A stretch of DNA of 64,000 nucleotides from positions 1 to 64,000 of the forward strand of contig JAYUSZ010000158.1 in assembly GCA_043755435.1 (NCBI GenBank), in the 5' to 3' direction. Position 1 is the stretch's first letter. Every line of letters begins with the position of its first letter. This document shows positions 9,713 through 18,678 of the stretch, in pieces. This stretch comes from JANXSF01 sp043755435 (GTDB lineage Bacteria > Acidobacteriota > Terriglobia > Bryobacterales > Bryobacteraceae). The notes under the pieces are model-generated. The model made no database searches. It saw nothing but the letters and a program-made list of their open reading frames with translations, and was not told the DNA's origin. A program made the position numbers and the translations under genes.

Positions 9713-10444
9713 TTAAGCCGTTTTGCGCCGTAAGGACAAGCCAAGCAGAGCGACACCAGCCAATAGGAAGGTAGCTGGCTCAGGGGTTGACACAGGCGAC
9801 AAAGTACTGGTTTGGGTGACATCCAGAGTATCCAGCCCGAAATCGTTTCCATGAGCATTGCTGTTCGAATTTAGTACCTGAACGGTAATTGTTCCAGATT
9901 GCGCTGTGAAATCAATGGACTGCTTAACCCATGCTGCCGGATGCATGGCGGGGCTGGAGTTGGGAGGCGTCGCCAGGTTGGTGGTAAAGGCGAAGGATCC
10001 CAATTGCGTCCCCGAAGTGTTGCTGCCATTGTAAACCTTCAAAACCAGGTTGGCAGCACCCGATGTGAATAAGCCAGTGAAGTATCCACTGAAGTTGTAA
10101 TTTTGTCCTGCCACGATCCCCGTAACAGTCTGCGTGTAAATATTGGACTGAGCACTGGAGGAGCTTCCGTTTGCCGCCATGAAATAGCTGCCGGATTGAG
10201 CAGTTGTCGGTGCCCAAAGGTTGTGACAACCGCTTGCCTGGGAAGTGACCGCATAGGTGCCCTCGCCATATAGAGAGCTGTTGGTTGCGCATCCTGCGCT
10301 GGGGCCCAGATTGCCCATATAAGTTAGTGCGCTACTGCCGGCGCTGATATTGCCCGACTCGAAGTTTTGAATTACTGTCGCAAAGGAGGAGCTGGCAAGG
10401 CAAAGGAGTCCAATGCTGAAAAAAGGTTTTAGGGAATGAATCAT
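9713..10444 (-). CDS. PEP-CTERM sorting domain protein (paralogue 2)
   Basis: A 243-residue exported protein with signal peptide (PFFSIGLLCLASSSFA), a beta-rich body with two Cys residues, and a C-terminal STPEPATFLLAGVALLGLSL followed by RRKTA, the full PEP-CTERM arrangement of motif, membrane helix and basic end. It is a paralogue of the protein at 8578-9306 with the same order of conserved blocks (VIQNF, CHNLW, NDFGLDTLD), so a local duplication produced the pair. Function is unknown; the sorting tail implies anchoring or processing at the envelope. Confidence 0.8.
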   Translation of the reverse strand: MIHSLKPFFSIGLLCLASSSFATVIQNFESGNISAGSSALTYMGNLGPSAGCATNSSLYGEGTYAVTSQASGCHNLWAPTTAQSGSYFMAANGSSSSAQSNIYTQTVTGIVAGQNYNFSGYFTGLFTSGAANLVLKVYNGSNTSGTQLGSFAFTTNLATPPNSSPAMHPAAWVKQSIDFTAQSGTITVQVLNSNSNAHGNDFGLDTLDVTQTSTLSPVSTPEPATFLLAGVALLGLSLRRKTA

Positions 10445-10665
10445 AGGTAGTGCCTCCGAATATTTAGTATTACGGGGTCTGCTTAGAATAAGTCACTAGC
10501 AACCCTCGTCTGAAATAAATATGAGGCACTTTACTCAGTCGGTCAAGGCAATTGAGACGGACTAAGTTGATTATCTTGGAATAGGCTCACTAAGTGAAGC
10601 GGAGTTACTCTGAAGAAAAAGACCTCTTCCTTGCGGTGGCGGCTCGGTAACAGCGCGGCCCTTTC

Positions 10666-12828
10666 TTATCGTACAATAGTCTTTACTACTGTTTGATTGT
10701 CCCATTCATCTGTGACTCTCACAGCTATTGTCAGTTCAGAAGCCGTAGTCTTCTCGATTGCCAGGACATACTCATGCGCCTTTGAATCACTTACTCCAGT
10801 GGTAGGCTCGGCTAGTAACCAGTCGCTTCCATTTACTGAATATTCCGTGCGATCAATCAGACTAAGTAAGTCAGATGCTTTGAAGTTTACTGTAACCTTG
10901 TTTCCAGTTACGGATGTGGCTAAGGCTGAAATGCTTGGGGGAGTATTGTCTACGATGAACGGTTCACTAGTCAAGCTTCCGCTCAGCCCTTGCCCGTCCG
11001 GATTGCTCGCCTGATCGTTGGCAGTAACGCGCAGGGTGTACTCTCCATCAGAGAATGCAGAAGCGTCCCAGCTGATGTTCTTCACCGTCAGCTTATCTTT
11101 GAGTAGCTTCCATTCGTTTTCGGCCGCACCCTTTAACTCCACTTTGTATTGCATGGTATCGCCGTTACGATCCGCTGCGCGCCAGCGTGCTCCTATGAAA
11201 CCTTTGGCATAGTTCATTTCAGTGGCGGGGGAATCCAAGCCGGGTATCGACACCGTGCTTTTCTGCCCAATGGGGGACAGTTTCAAAGTTTTGGTGGCGG
11301 AAGTAGTGGGTGAAGTGGGCACAGGGTACTTATAGTTCGCTGGCGAAATTTCGATTTCGTCCACAGTCGGAGCCACGTTCTTAGGAAGGTACGCAATGTC
11401 GATGCCGGAAACTTCAGGAGCCTTGGCCGCTGATGCGCCATCCAAGGTCAGACGGTATTGCAGAAAGCGTGCCGCCGGGGATTGCATCCGATCGTTGGCT
11501 GCAGCCCAGGGGCTCCAATTGGCACCCGGACGGTCTGTATTGCCAGAGCGGGATTCAAGAGTAACCGTGCCTTCTCCAATGCGGCGCGCAGTTAGCCGGC
11601 CCCAACGCGAGAACCATCCCGCATCCAGCGCATCTCCGGTTACCGTTCCCTTGGCTTCAGACCCTGGGCCCATGCGGAACACCTTGCCTAAATTGGCAGT
11701 CGCCGCTAGCAATGTGCATTGATTGCCCGATTGACCTTCCACCAATTGCGTAATTTGGGTTGAGGTGCTGGCGATTAATTGCGTGGATAGCTGGTCACTA
11801 TCAATACGATAAATTCTTCCCTTATTCCCGGTTGAAACCGTGGGTTTTCCATCGCAACCGATGGCAAGGGAATAGACAGTATCCTGGCTTTCCGTCCAAA
11901 TGCGATTAGGCGATCCATCCAAGTCAATCCGGTAAACTTCAGACCCGCCGGCAAACGTCGGAGCAAACGACAAAGGTGGTTGTGGTGCAGGGGCCGGGCC
12001 ACTTCCAACGATGGCAGGAGGCGGCGGTGCCGGCGCAGCTGGTGCGGACATCGGGCTGGTTCTTCCGCCAACTGCTGCTGCAAAAATCGCCCCATCCTTT
12101 CCAATTGCCACTGCGGTCACTTCCTTCTTCCCAGCTTGGTGCAAAACGAATCCTGAACCACTTGCGTTGACCCGCAGAATCAGTCCTCCGGGCTCAGTGC
12201 CAACAATCAGGTTGTCTTTCCCATCAATCGCCATGGAGCGTGCGTGGGTCTCCTCCGTCTTGTAGAAGATGCTCCCTTTCCCGGCAGCGGTCACTTTGTG
12301 GATCTCACCTTTGTCGCCGGTGGCAACAAACAAATCGCCCGCCGAATTTAAAGCTAGTGCCCAAATGTACTTCGCCTTCGGATCGTAATAAACCTCCGAT
12401 TTTCCGGAGCTATTCACCACGTAGACTTTGCCGTCAGGAGACGTTGCTGCAAACACGCGGTCTTTCTTGTCGATGGCCAGCGCATGAATTTCCGACCCAG
12501 GCAGTTCCGCCAGTTTCTTCGATTTACCATTGCGATCAATACTGAACAGCTTGGCAGTGGAGGCTCCAGGGCTGCCGCCGCCGGCATAGATGATCCCTTT
12601 TGAATCCTGGGCAACAGCCCATAAATATGGCTCTTCGGAATCAAGTAATTCGGTGAAGGAGGGTGCCAATGTCAACTTCCCATCACTGCGCAGCGCCACT
12701 TTTTCCAGCTTCGCTTTGTCGTAATCGGCCTTGGTTTCAAGGGACCACATTTTGGTTTCAACAGCACTCAAACGGATAGTGTACGCCAGGGCAAGGGCGC
12801 TGAAAAGGAAGATACGATGGCTTGTCAT
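10666..12828 (-). CDS. Secreted beta-propeller protein with C-terminal Ig/FN3-like region
   Basis: A 720-residue protein with signal peptide (FLFSALALAYTIRLSA). Residues about 60-400 contain repeated blades of the form AVAQDSKGIIYAGG, ALAIDKKDRVFAAT, ALALNSAGDLFVATG, SMAIDGKDNLIVGT and AVAIGKDGAIFAAA, an NHL/SMP-30-like propeller. A proline-rich insertion (PAAPAPPPPAIVGSGPAPAP) interrupts it near residue 270. The C-terminal 250 residues are beta sandwiches with phrases such as FIVDNTPPSISAL and EYTLRVTANDQASNP, as in Ig/FN3-like domains. No catalytic residue is evident. It begins 22 bp after the stop of the S55 protease-like gene on the same strand, so the two probably form an operon and may act together outside the cytoplasm. 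Confidence 0.65.
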   Translation of the reverse strand: MTSHRIFLFSALALAYTIRLSAVETKMWSLETKADYDKAKLEKVALRSDGKLTLAPSFTELLDSEEPYLWAVAQDSKGIIYAGGGSPGASTAKLFSIDRNGKSKKLAELPGSEIHALAIDKKDRVFAATSPDGKVYVVNSSGKSEVYYDPKAKYIWALALNSAGDLFVATGDKGEIHKVTAAGKGSIFYKTEETHARSMAIDGKDNLIVGTEPGGLILRVNASGSGFVLHQAGKKEVTAVAIGKDGAIFAAAVGGRTSPMSAPAAPAPPPPAIVGSGPAPAPQPPLSFAPTFAGGSEVYRIDLDGSPNRIWTESQDTVYSLAIGCDGKPTVSTGNKGRIYRIDSDQLSTQLIASTSTQITQLVEGQSGNQCTLLAATANLGKVFRMGPGSEAKGTVTGDALDAGWFSRWGRLTARRIGEGTVTLESRSGNTDRPGANWSPWAAANDRMQSPAARFLQYRLTLDGASAAKAPEVSGIDIAYLPKNVAPTVDEIEISPANYKYPVPTSPTTSATKTLKLSPIGQKSTVSIPGLDSPATEMNYAKGFIGARWRAADRNGDTMQYKVELKGAAENEWKLLKDKLTVKNISWDASAFSDGEYTLRVTANDQASNPDGQGLSGSLTSEPFIVDNTPPSISALATSVTGNKVTVNFKASDLLSLIDRTEYSVNGSDWLLAEPTTGVSDSKAHEYVLAIEKTTASELTIAVRVTDEWDNQTVVKTIVR

Positions 12829-12849
12829 TCTGGTTTATTCGGTTTTACT

Positions 12850-14646
12850 TTACTTAACGTTTATTCGAATCGATTGGCTGCCGGAAACAACAAAATCAAA
12901 CGCTGTGGAGGTTTGCTCCAACGTAGTTTCCGGAGCCGTAATCAAAGGTTTCGCAGCGCGGCCATTCTGCATGATGTTCAGCACGCTGGAAGGCAAGCTG
13001 GGCAGCGTTTTGTCATCTGCATACACTGTTGGCCTTGACTGCACCAGCGATGCGTACAGCTTATTGTTCGAACGTTCCTGATTAATCAACGATGCGATTT
13101 CAGGAATCTCAATAAACCGGTTCGTGCTACCGGCAAATGCCTGGGTCCGGTTCAGCGTGTCGCCATCGCTCAATAAGATGCGATGCTGGCCGGCTGGAAA
13201 ATCAGCTGGAACACGCAGCTTAATGGTCCGCTCCAACCGCTCGCCGCGCCATGGACGAAGGAACACTTTCACCGGTACTTCCTGGCCAGGTTCCACGTCA
13301 GGATTGGAAATCCAGGCGCTCTCAATCACCGCGATGCGCCGTTCTGGCAGCAGGTCAATGGTCACCTCCACTGCCTTCAGGTCCGGCATTTTAATCGTAT
13401 TGGCGAAGATCCGGTTAAACTTGTCTCCCCACCAGCTGGCCAGCATTACCGCCGGCGGCATGGGTGCTTCCGATGGTGCCTGCATGTTGGAAAGCGAAAG
13501 CTTTTGCCCGCCCGCCATTTCCACGTTCCCTGACAATCTCCAGGTGGCTTCGTCTGTGAATTCGTTCATCCCGCTCATTGAATTGAACAAAGTGATCATC
13601 ATCAGGGATGGGGTCCATTTCTGATGAACGAAGATATCGAAATGCAGCTTCTTTTCCTTAATCGCCTGGCCGCTTGCCGAATACGATCGCAGTTTAATAT
13701 CCACCGGAATCATCGGCGATTCTTCGCCTAAAACTCCCATAATCCCGTTATGGCGATCCTGCCGAAGCGCGCCCACAATTTCCGTCGCGTTGCCGAATTT
13801 GTTGGGCTGAAACTGGCTGGCCAGAATCATCAGCACTTCGCTCCTACTCATCGGCATCCCCACTGGGCCAAGATTCAAAAAAGGATGACCGAAGGCTAAC
13901 ACGCGCTTGCCATCGTTATAGGTGACAGTTCCCATAGCGGAAAGGCTCATGTCCCCAGCCACAAGTACAGCGGAAACGGCGTCGCCTGGGCGCAAAGTTT
14001 TTTGCCAACCCGTCATTGGTTTGCCCGCCCGCAGTGGACCCATCGAACCACCTTGCGCAGGCATCATGCCAGACTGCGTAAACAGCGGCCCAAACTGATC
14101 CAGCACCGACGGATGAAAACCGGAAAAGGCCAGAGGTGTTTCAATAGGGATCAATTGCTGTGATTGGAAGCGTGGAATTTCCTGGGCACTCACAGCCTTT
14201 GCCTGACCTGGAACCCTGGCATCCATTGGGCGCGATGCATCAAATTCGTTGATTTCCAGCATCATTTCAATTGGAGTAATGCCGCAAATAGCATCAGGTG
14301 AAAAAGTGCTTAGACGGTAGGCCACTGCACCAACCAGCTTGCCGTCAATATAAACAGGGGACCCGCTCATACCTCCCGCAACATTGGTCCGAATCGCTTT
14401 TCCACCCATTTTCGCAATCACAATGTCCTGCCGAGGGCCCGAGGCGGACTTCCAAGTGCCAATGATTTCCAAAGGCACCGGTTCAGCGTCGTAGCCTTCA
14501 AACACAGTCCAGGCCGTACCTTTCATACCCGGTTTCAATTCCGAGGCCTTCATGATTTGGACAGGTCCTGCGGTGGGACGCGTCATTTCAGCCGCCGTCG
14601 AAGGCAAGGCGAGCAAGAGCAGGGCAGCGAAAACAACCAATGGCAT
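12850..14646 (-). CDS. SpoIVB-type (S55 family) serine peptidase homologue
   Basis: A 598-residue exported protein: signal peptide (MPLVVFAALLLLALPSTAAE), then a trypsin-like S55 domain beginning LKPGMKGTAWTVFEGYDAEP. The catalytic-serine motif is GGMSGSPVYIDGKLVGAVAY near residue 95, and GKRVLAFGHPFLNLGPVGMP lies near residue 245. Both are typical of SpoIVB peptidase S55 proteins found outside spore formers. The C-terminal half is beta-rich without a recognised domain. In Bacillus, SpoIVB triggers sigma-K processing; here nothing suggests sporulation, so the substrate is unknown. The propeller gene follows after 22 bp. Confidence 0.75.
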   Translation of the reverse strand: MPLVVFAALLLLALPSTAAEMTRPTAGPVQIMKASELKPGMKGTAWTVFEGYDAEPVPLEIIGTWKSASGPRQDIVIAKMGGKAIRTNVAGGMSGSPVYIDGKLVGAVAYRLSTFSPDAICGITPIEMMLEINEFDASRPMDARVPGQAKAVSAQEIPRFQSQQLIPIETPLAFSGFHPSVLDQFGPLFTQSGMMPAQGGSMGPLRAGKPMTGWQKTLRPGDAVSAVLVAGDMSLSAMGTVTYNDGKRVLAFGHPFLNLGPVGMPMSRSEVLMILASQFQPNKFGNATEIVGALRQDRHNGIMGVLGEESPMIPVDIKLRSYSASGQAIKEKKLHFDIFVHQKWTPSLMMITLFNSMSGMNEFTDEATWRLSGNVEMAGGQKLSLSNMQAPSEAPMPPAVMLASWWGDKFNRIFANTIKMPDLKAVEVTIDLLPERRIAVIESAWISNPDVEPGQEVPVKVFLRPWRGERLERTIKLRVPADFPAGQHRILLSDGDTLNRTQAFAGSTNRFIEIPEIASLINQERSNNKLYASLVQSRPTVYADDKTLPSLPSSVLNIMQNGRAAKPLITAPETTLEQTSTAFDFVVSGSQSIRINVK

Positions 14647-14750
14647 ATTTCTATTATGTGACAGAAATGGAACTAGCCTCAGCGCTGAAGTACCAACGGT
14701 TAGTAAGTTTACGAATATTCATCCTATTTGGAAAGATCCGGATCTTTCCA

Positions 14751-15470
14751 TTATTTGCGAGCAAAGAAATAGGCGTGCCCACCTTCGTGGTCCGCCAATG
14801 GGAACATTCGTAGCTCGCAGTCCCTATAGCCGATATTCCGGAGCGTCTTAAAGATGAGCGGCGCAGGATAAAAGCGGTAATCCATAATCGCGCGAAAGTG
14901 CGCCAACCGCTTAACCGCAATGGCCGCCCGCTTGACGAAATACTGGAAGGTGCCGTAGCCATGCAGTCCAGACACTGGTATTTGGAAACAGATCGTTCCG
15001 CCCGGTTTCAATTTCGGAAATACAGCCCGTAAGTACAGCTCAATGCCCGAAAAATCACTAAAGTGCTGAAAGACTTCACATGAGAACATCCCGTCAATTA
15101 AGTCGCCCTCAATTGGCACTTGAGGGGTTTCCACCAGCACAAAATTTACTCTCTCCGCTTTCGAGCCAAGCAATCGACGGGCTGTTTCCAACTGGTCCGG
15201 CGAAACGTCCACTGCCGTAACTTTGTCGAATACCGTCAGAAGCTGATTCGTTATCCGGCCTGATCCGCAACCGATCTCTACGCAGTGAGCCTTGCCTATT
15301 CCGTAGTTCTGCCATTGACTCCGCACCCCATCAAAGTAAGCGGCACCGCTCTCAAGAAAGTCCTCTGCAGTCCATGGATTTGACGCCCCGCGCTCTTTGC
15401 CACGGACTGAATTCACTGCCCACAAAGGGTCTGCTTTGCCCCAAAAAACCCATTCCCGATTCGACCGCAT
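14751..15470 (-). CDS. Class I SAM-dependent methyltransferase
   Basis: A 239-residue cytoplasmic methyltransferase. Motif I is CVEIGCGSGRITNQLL (about residues 63-78), followed by VTAVDVSPDQLETARRLL with the acidic motif II, FSCEVFQHFSD (motif IV region) and LKPGGTICFQIPVSG (motif VI region). The substrate cannot be told from sequence; the family covers small molecules, lipids and sugars. It stands alone, about 100 bp upstream of the S55 gene on the same strand. Confidence 0.8.
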   Translation of the reverse strand: MRSNREWVFWGKADPLWAVNSVRGKERGASNPWTAEDFLESGAAYFDGVRSQWQNYGIGKAHCVEIGCGSGRITNQLLTVFDKVTAVDVSPDQLETARRLLGSKAERVNFVLVETPQVPIEGDLIDGMFSCEVFQHFSDFSGIELYLRAVFPKLKPGGTICFQIPVSGLHGYGTFQYFVKRAAIAVKRLAHFRAIMDYRFYPAPLIFKTLRNIGYRDCELRMFPLADHEGGHAYFFARK

Positions 15471-15829
15471 GCCACCATGGTATCAGTCACTTCAGCGAAT
15501 GCAATGGCGCTGAAGCGTTGTCAGCTAAAACATCCATCTTGTCTGTCGCCGGATAAAACAGATCATTCAGCGTACCCTCAATCTCCGGCTCAGAAGGCCG
15601 AAGCACACCATCCCGCGCCGCACTCATCCCACCCTTCGAATCGACAAACCTCCCATGCCGTTTATCACGTAGTGAATAGCGCTGTCGTTGTGCGTCGCAG
15701 GGATATAGCGATGGGGGAATCGGAGGCTCTTACCCAGTTGTACTCGGCTTCGACGGCTCCCGATATGGACCCCCCCAGCGTAGTTTAAAGGGGGAACCTC
15801 GCCAAAATTCCCCCCAACTTGAATTTCAG
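15471..15829. other. Spacer before the kinase cluster
   Basis: No convincing gene. A 7-bp hairpin (GGGGGAA 15790-15796 with TTCCCCC 15808-15814) lies shortly before the repeated 48-bp element. Short open frames on both strands lack similarity to anything I know. Confidence 0.4.
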
Positions 15830-15877
15830 AAGTACGCCGTAATCCAGGACTTGACCACCTTCCGATTAGATAAACTA
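15830..15877 (+). repeat. 48-bp kinase-leader element, copy A
   Basis: One of four copies in the window of a sequence with the core GCCGTAATCCAGGACTTGAC. This copy ends 5 bp before the ATG of kinase copy 1, leaving no room for a Shine-Dalgarno site. Its TTGACC block followed by a TA-rich hexamer is promoter-like, but the 14-bp spacing is short. Confidence 0.6.
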
Positions 15878-15882
15878 GGGCA

Positions 15883-18496
15883 ATGCCGCTTTCCGCAGGC
15901 GATCAGTTCGGGCCGTACGAAATCCTCTCCATAATTGGCGCCGGCGGCATGGGGGAAGTCTATAAAGCTCGCGACACGCGACTGGACCGAACCGTCGCCA
16001 TCAAAGTTCTGCCGGAACACATCGCCCAACGCGAAGATCTGCGCGCTGTTTGACATCGGACCCGGCTATATGGTCATGGAGTTGATCGAAGGCGAGACGC
16101 TTGCTGCCCACATCGAAAAAGGCCCCATCCCGCTCGACCAGGCCCTGAGAGTCGCCACCCAGATCGCTGACGCCCTCGACCGCGCCCACCGCGCCGGTGT
16201 GACCCATCGCGACGTCAAGCCGCAGAACATCATGCTGACGCGCGACGGGGTTAAGGTGCTGGACTTCGGTCTCGCGAAGTCATCATCGTCCAAGCCCACG
16301 CCCGCGGAGTCGACGCTGATCGCTGGTCTCACGGGTGAGGGCACTATCATAGGCACGCCGCAGTACATGGCGCCGGAGCAGTTCAAGGGAAAAGAAGCCG
16401 ATGCGCGGTCCGACATCTGGGCCTTTGGTGCGGTGCTCTATGAGATGGTGACGGGGCGTAAAGCGTTCCACGGTGCCACCTACCACAGCCTAGTCGGTGC
16501 AATCCTGGCGGCCGATCCCGCGCCGATGGCGGCGAAGCCGCTAACGCCGGCGTGGCTCGAGCGCCTGGTGTGGCGCTGTTTGGCGAAGGACCCCGAAGAC
16601 CGCTGGCAGTCGATGCGCGATATCGTGCTGGACCTGCGCACGCCGCCCCAGGAGGTTGTCGGGGCCAGGACTTCGAGTGTGCCGCTTTGGTACTGGATTG
16701 TGATGGGAGCGATCGCAGTCGCTCTGATCTTCGTCGGCGTGCTGGCGTCGCGATCGCCAACTCTTGAGTCACGGGTGGTGCAGTTCACCATAGATGCAGT
16801 CAGTGGATCGTCCTTTGCCAATATCAATAGTGCATCTTCGGTTTCTCCTGACGGTAGATTCGTCGTGTTTAGCCGGCTTGATAGCAGTAAGAAGACTCCT
16901 TTGTTGTGGCTGCGGCCGATTGATTCGATAAACGCGCATGCGCTGCCAGGAACTGATGGCGGCCATTCCCAGTTCTGGTCCACTGATAGCCGCTCAATTG
17001 CTTTTTTCGCCGATGGCAAGCTGAAGCGGATCACCCTCGAAGGCGGGTTGCCCGTTACCTTGTGCGATGCCAGAAATCCGGGTCCCTCCGGTGGTACGTG
17101 GAACCAGCGGGCGGTGATCCTGTTCGCCGGATCGGACGGGATCTACCGGGTCTCCGCTCTGGGTGGCGTGCCGGCGCGCACCACGCAAACCGATGCGGCG
17201 AAGCACGAAACGGCCCACGGATTTCCTCAGTTCCTGCCCGATGGTCGGCGATTCCTGTATTTCATCCAAAGCCCCGATCCCGGTGTTCAAGGCGTATACG
17301 CGGCCGCCCTGGACGAGCCTCAAGGCCGGAGTCGCATCCTCAGCACGGACCACAAAGCCCTCTATTCCCCGCCGCTGGGAAACCACCCTGGATACCTTTT
17401 GTGGCTTCGCGAACAAACCCTTTTGGCGCAGCCCTTCGACGCCGCCAAACTAACGCTGGCAGGAGAGCCGATTCCCCTGGCCGCGAACATCTCGAAGTCA
17501 TCGACGACCACTAACGTTTTAGCGCCGTCCCTTGCCGCGTTCTGGCTTTCCGATTCCGGCTTGCTCGCCTATCATACGGATGCCATCTCAAGCTACAGGA
17601 TGCTCTGGATGCGACGGGACGGAACGGAAATGCAGGAAGCCGCTGCAGAGGATACGTTCGCGAGGTTCCTTCGCCTCTCTCCAGACGGTAAGAAAGCGAT
17701 GGTCCGGCAAACCGACCTCTCGGACAGGAAAAGTGACCTCTGGCTGCACGACCTCGTGCGTAGGGTTATGACTCGGTTTACCAACGATGGCAAGGAGACT
17801 GGTTTCGCAGTCTGGTCACCGGATGGCCGTTCGATCGCGTTTTCCTCGGAGCGCAGTGGCGTCGTACAGATTTACCGGAAAGACGTTGCCAGCGGGGGGC
17901 ATGCGGAGCAACTCACCGACGGCACCGAGCCGAACTACGTTACCAGTTGGAGCCCCGATGGACGGTACCTTTTGGCCACGCGTGTTCGGGGGAACATATA
18001 TGAGATTTGGGCAGTTCCAGCGAAGAAGGGTGGTTCGGGGCCCATCGCTCAAAAACCCTTTCTCGTTGAACGAATCGACACCTATGCGGGTTCCGCGGCC
18101 TTCTCACCCGACGGAAAGTGGGTGGCCTATCATTCGAGGGAGTCCGGCCGTAACGAAATCTATGTCCGGCCGTTTACGGAGACTTCGGCTGGGACTACCA
18201 GCAAGTGGCAGGTCTCGAGTCGAGGCGGTAGTTTTCCGAAGTGGCGAGTCGATGGTAGTGAGCTTTTTTATCAGTCAGTCGATGAAATCGAAATCGTCAT
18301 GGCTGCGACGGTCCGAGTTGCTTCCGGGAGACTCGAGTCGGATGCTCCCCAGGAGTTGTTTCGCCTTGGGGCCGGCGCGGATTACGATATAGACGCTGAC
18401 CGCCAGCGATTTCTGGTGCTGGCCCCGGGCATTACCGGCGCGGCCAAGACTTCACCGTTGACCGTTGTGTTGAATTGGCAGGCGGAACTAAAGTAG
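15883..18496 (+). pseudogene. Ser/Thr kinase with TolB-like propeller, frameshifted (kinase copy 1)
   Basis: The gene starts at the ATG at 15883 (MPLSAGDQFGPYEIL, glycine loop GAGGMGEVYK, Lys in VAIKVL) but this frame stops at the TGA at 16051. Compared with its two neighbours, about 59 bp are missing near 16045: after EDLRA the text jumps straight to LFDIGPGY, deleting the helix FEREARAVASLNHPNI with the conserved alpha-C Glu and changing frame. The rest is open to 18496 in the new frame: HRDVKPQNIML, DFGLAKSS, a membrane helix (WYWIVMGAIAVALIFVGVL) and a WD40/TolB-like propeller (SPDGRFVVF, WSPDGRSIAF, FSPDGKWVAYHSR). A long ORF begins at 15935, but its first 35 residues are out-of-frame noise. 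The kinase is probably inactive. Confidence 0.8.
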
Positions 18497-18625
18497 TACA
18501 TTGCACACTAGACTCAACTGGCCGGCATTCTTGAAGCAAGAAATGCCGCGCGAATGAAGACAGCTCGACACACCTCTGGGAGATTCTTGTGGGCGGGTTG
18601 TTGGCCACTTTCCCACATAGCTTCC

Positions 18626-18673
18626 GGATGCGCAGTAATCCAGGACTTGACCGCTTCCTGATCGGATAGACTA
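18626..18673 (+). repeat. 48-bp kinase-leader element, copy B
   Basis: Closely matches copy A and again ends 5 bp before a kinase ATG (18679). Similarity with copy C extends several bases further upstream (TAGCTTCCG). Confidence 0.65.
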
Positions 18674-18678
18674 TACCA

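Noticed and set aside
15935..18496. A long open frame of 853 codons that could be taken as an intact kinase
   Set aside because: Its first 35 residues are an out-of-frame reading of the glycine-loop region; the true N-terminus is in another frame and helix C is deleted.
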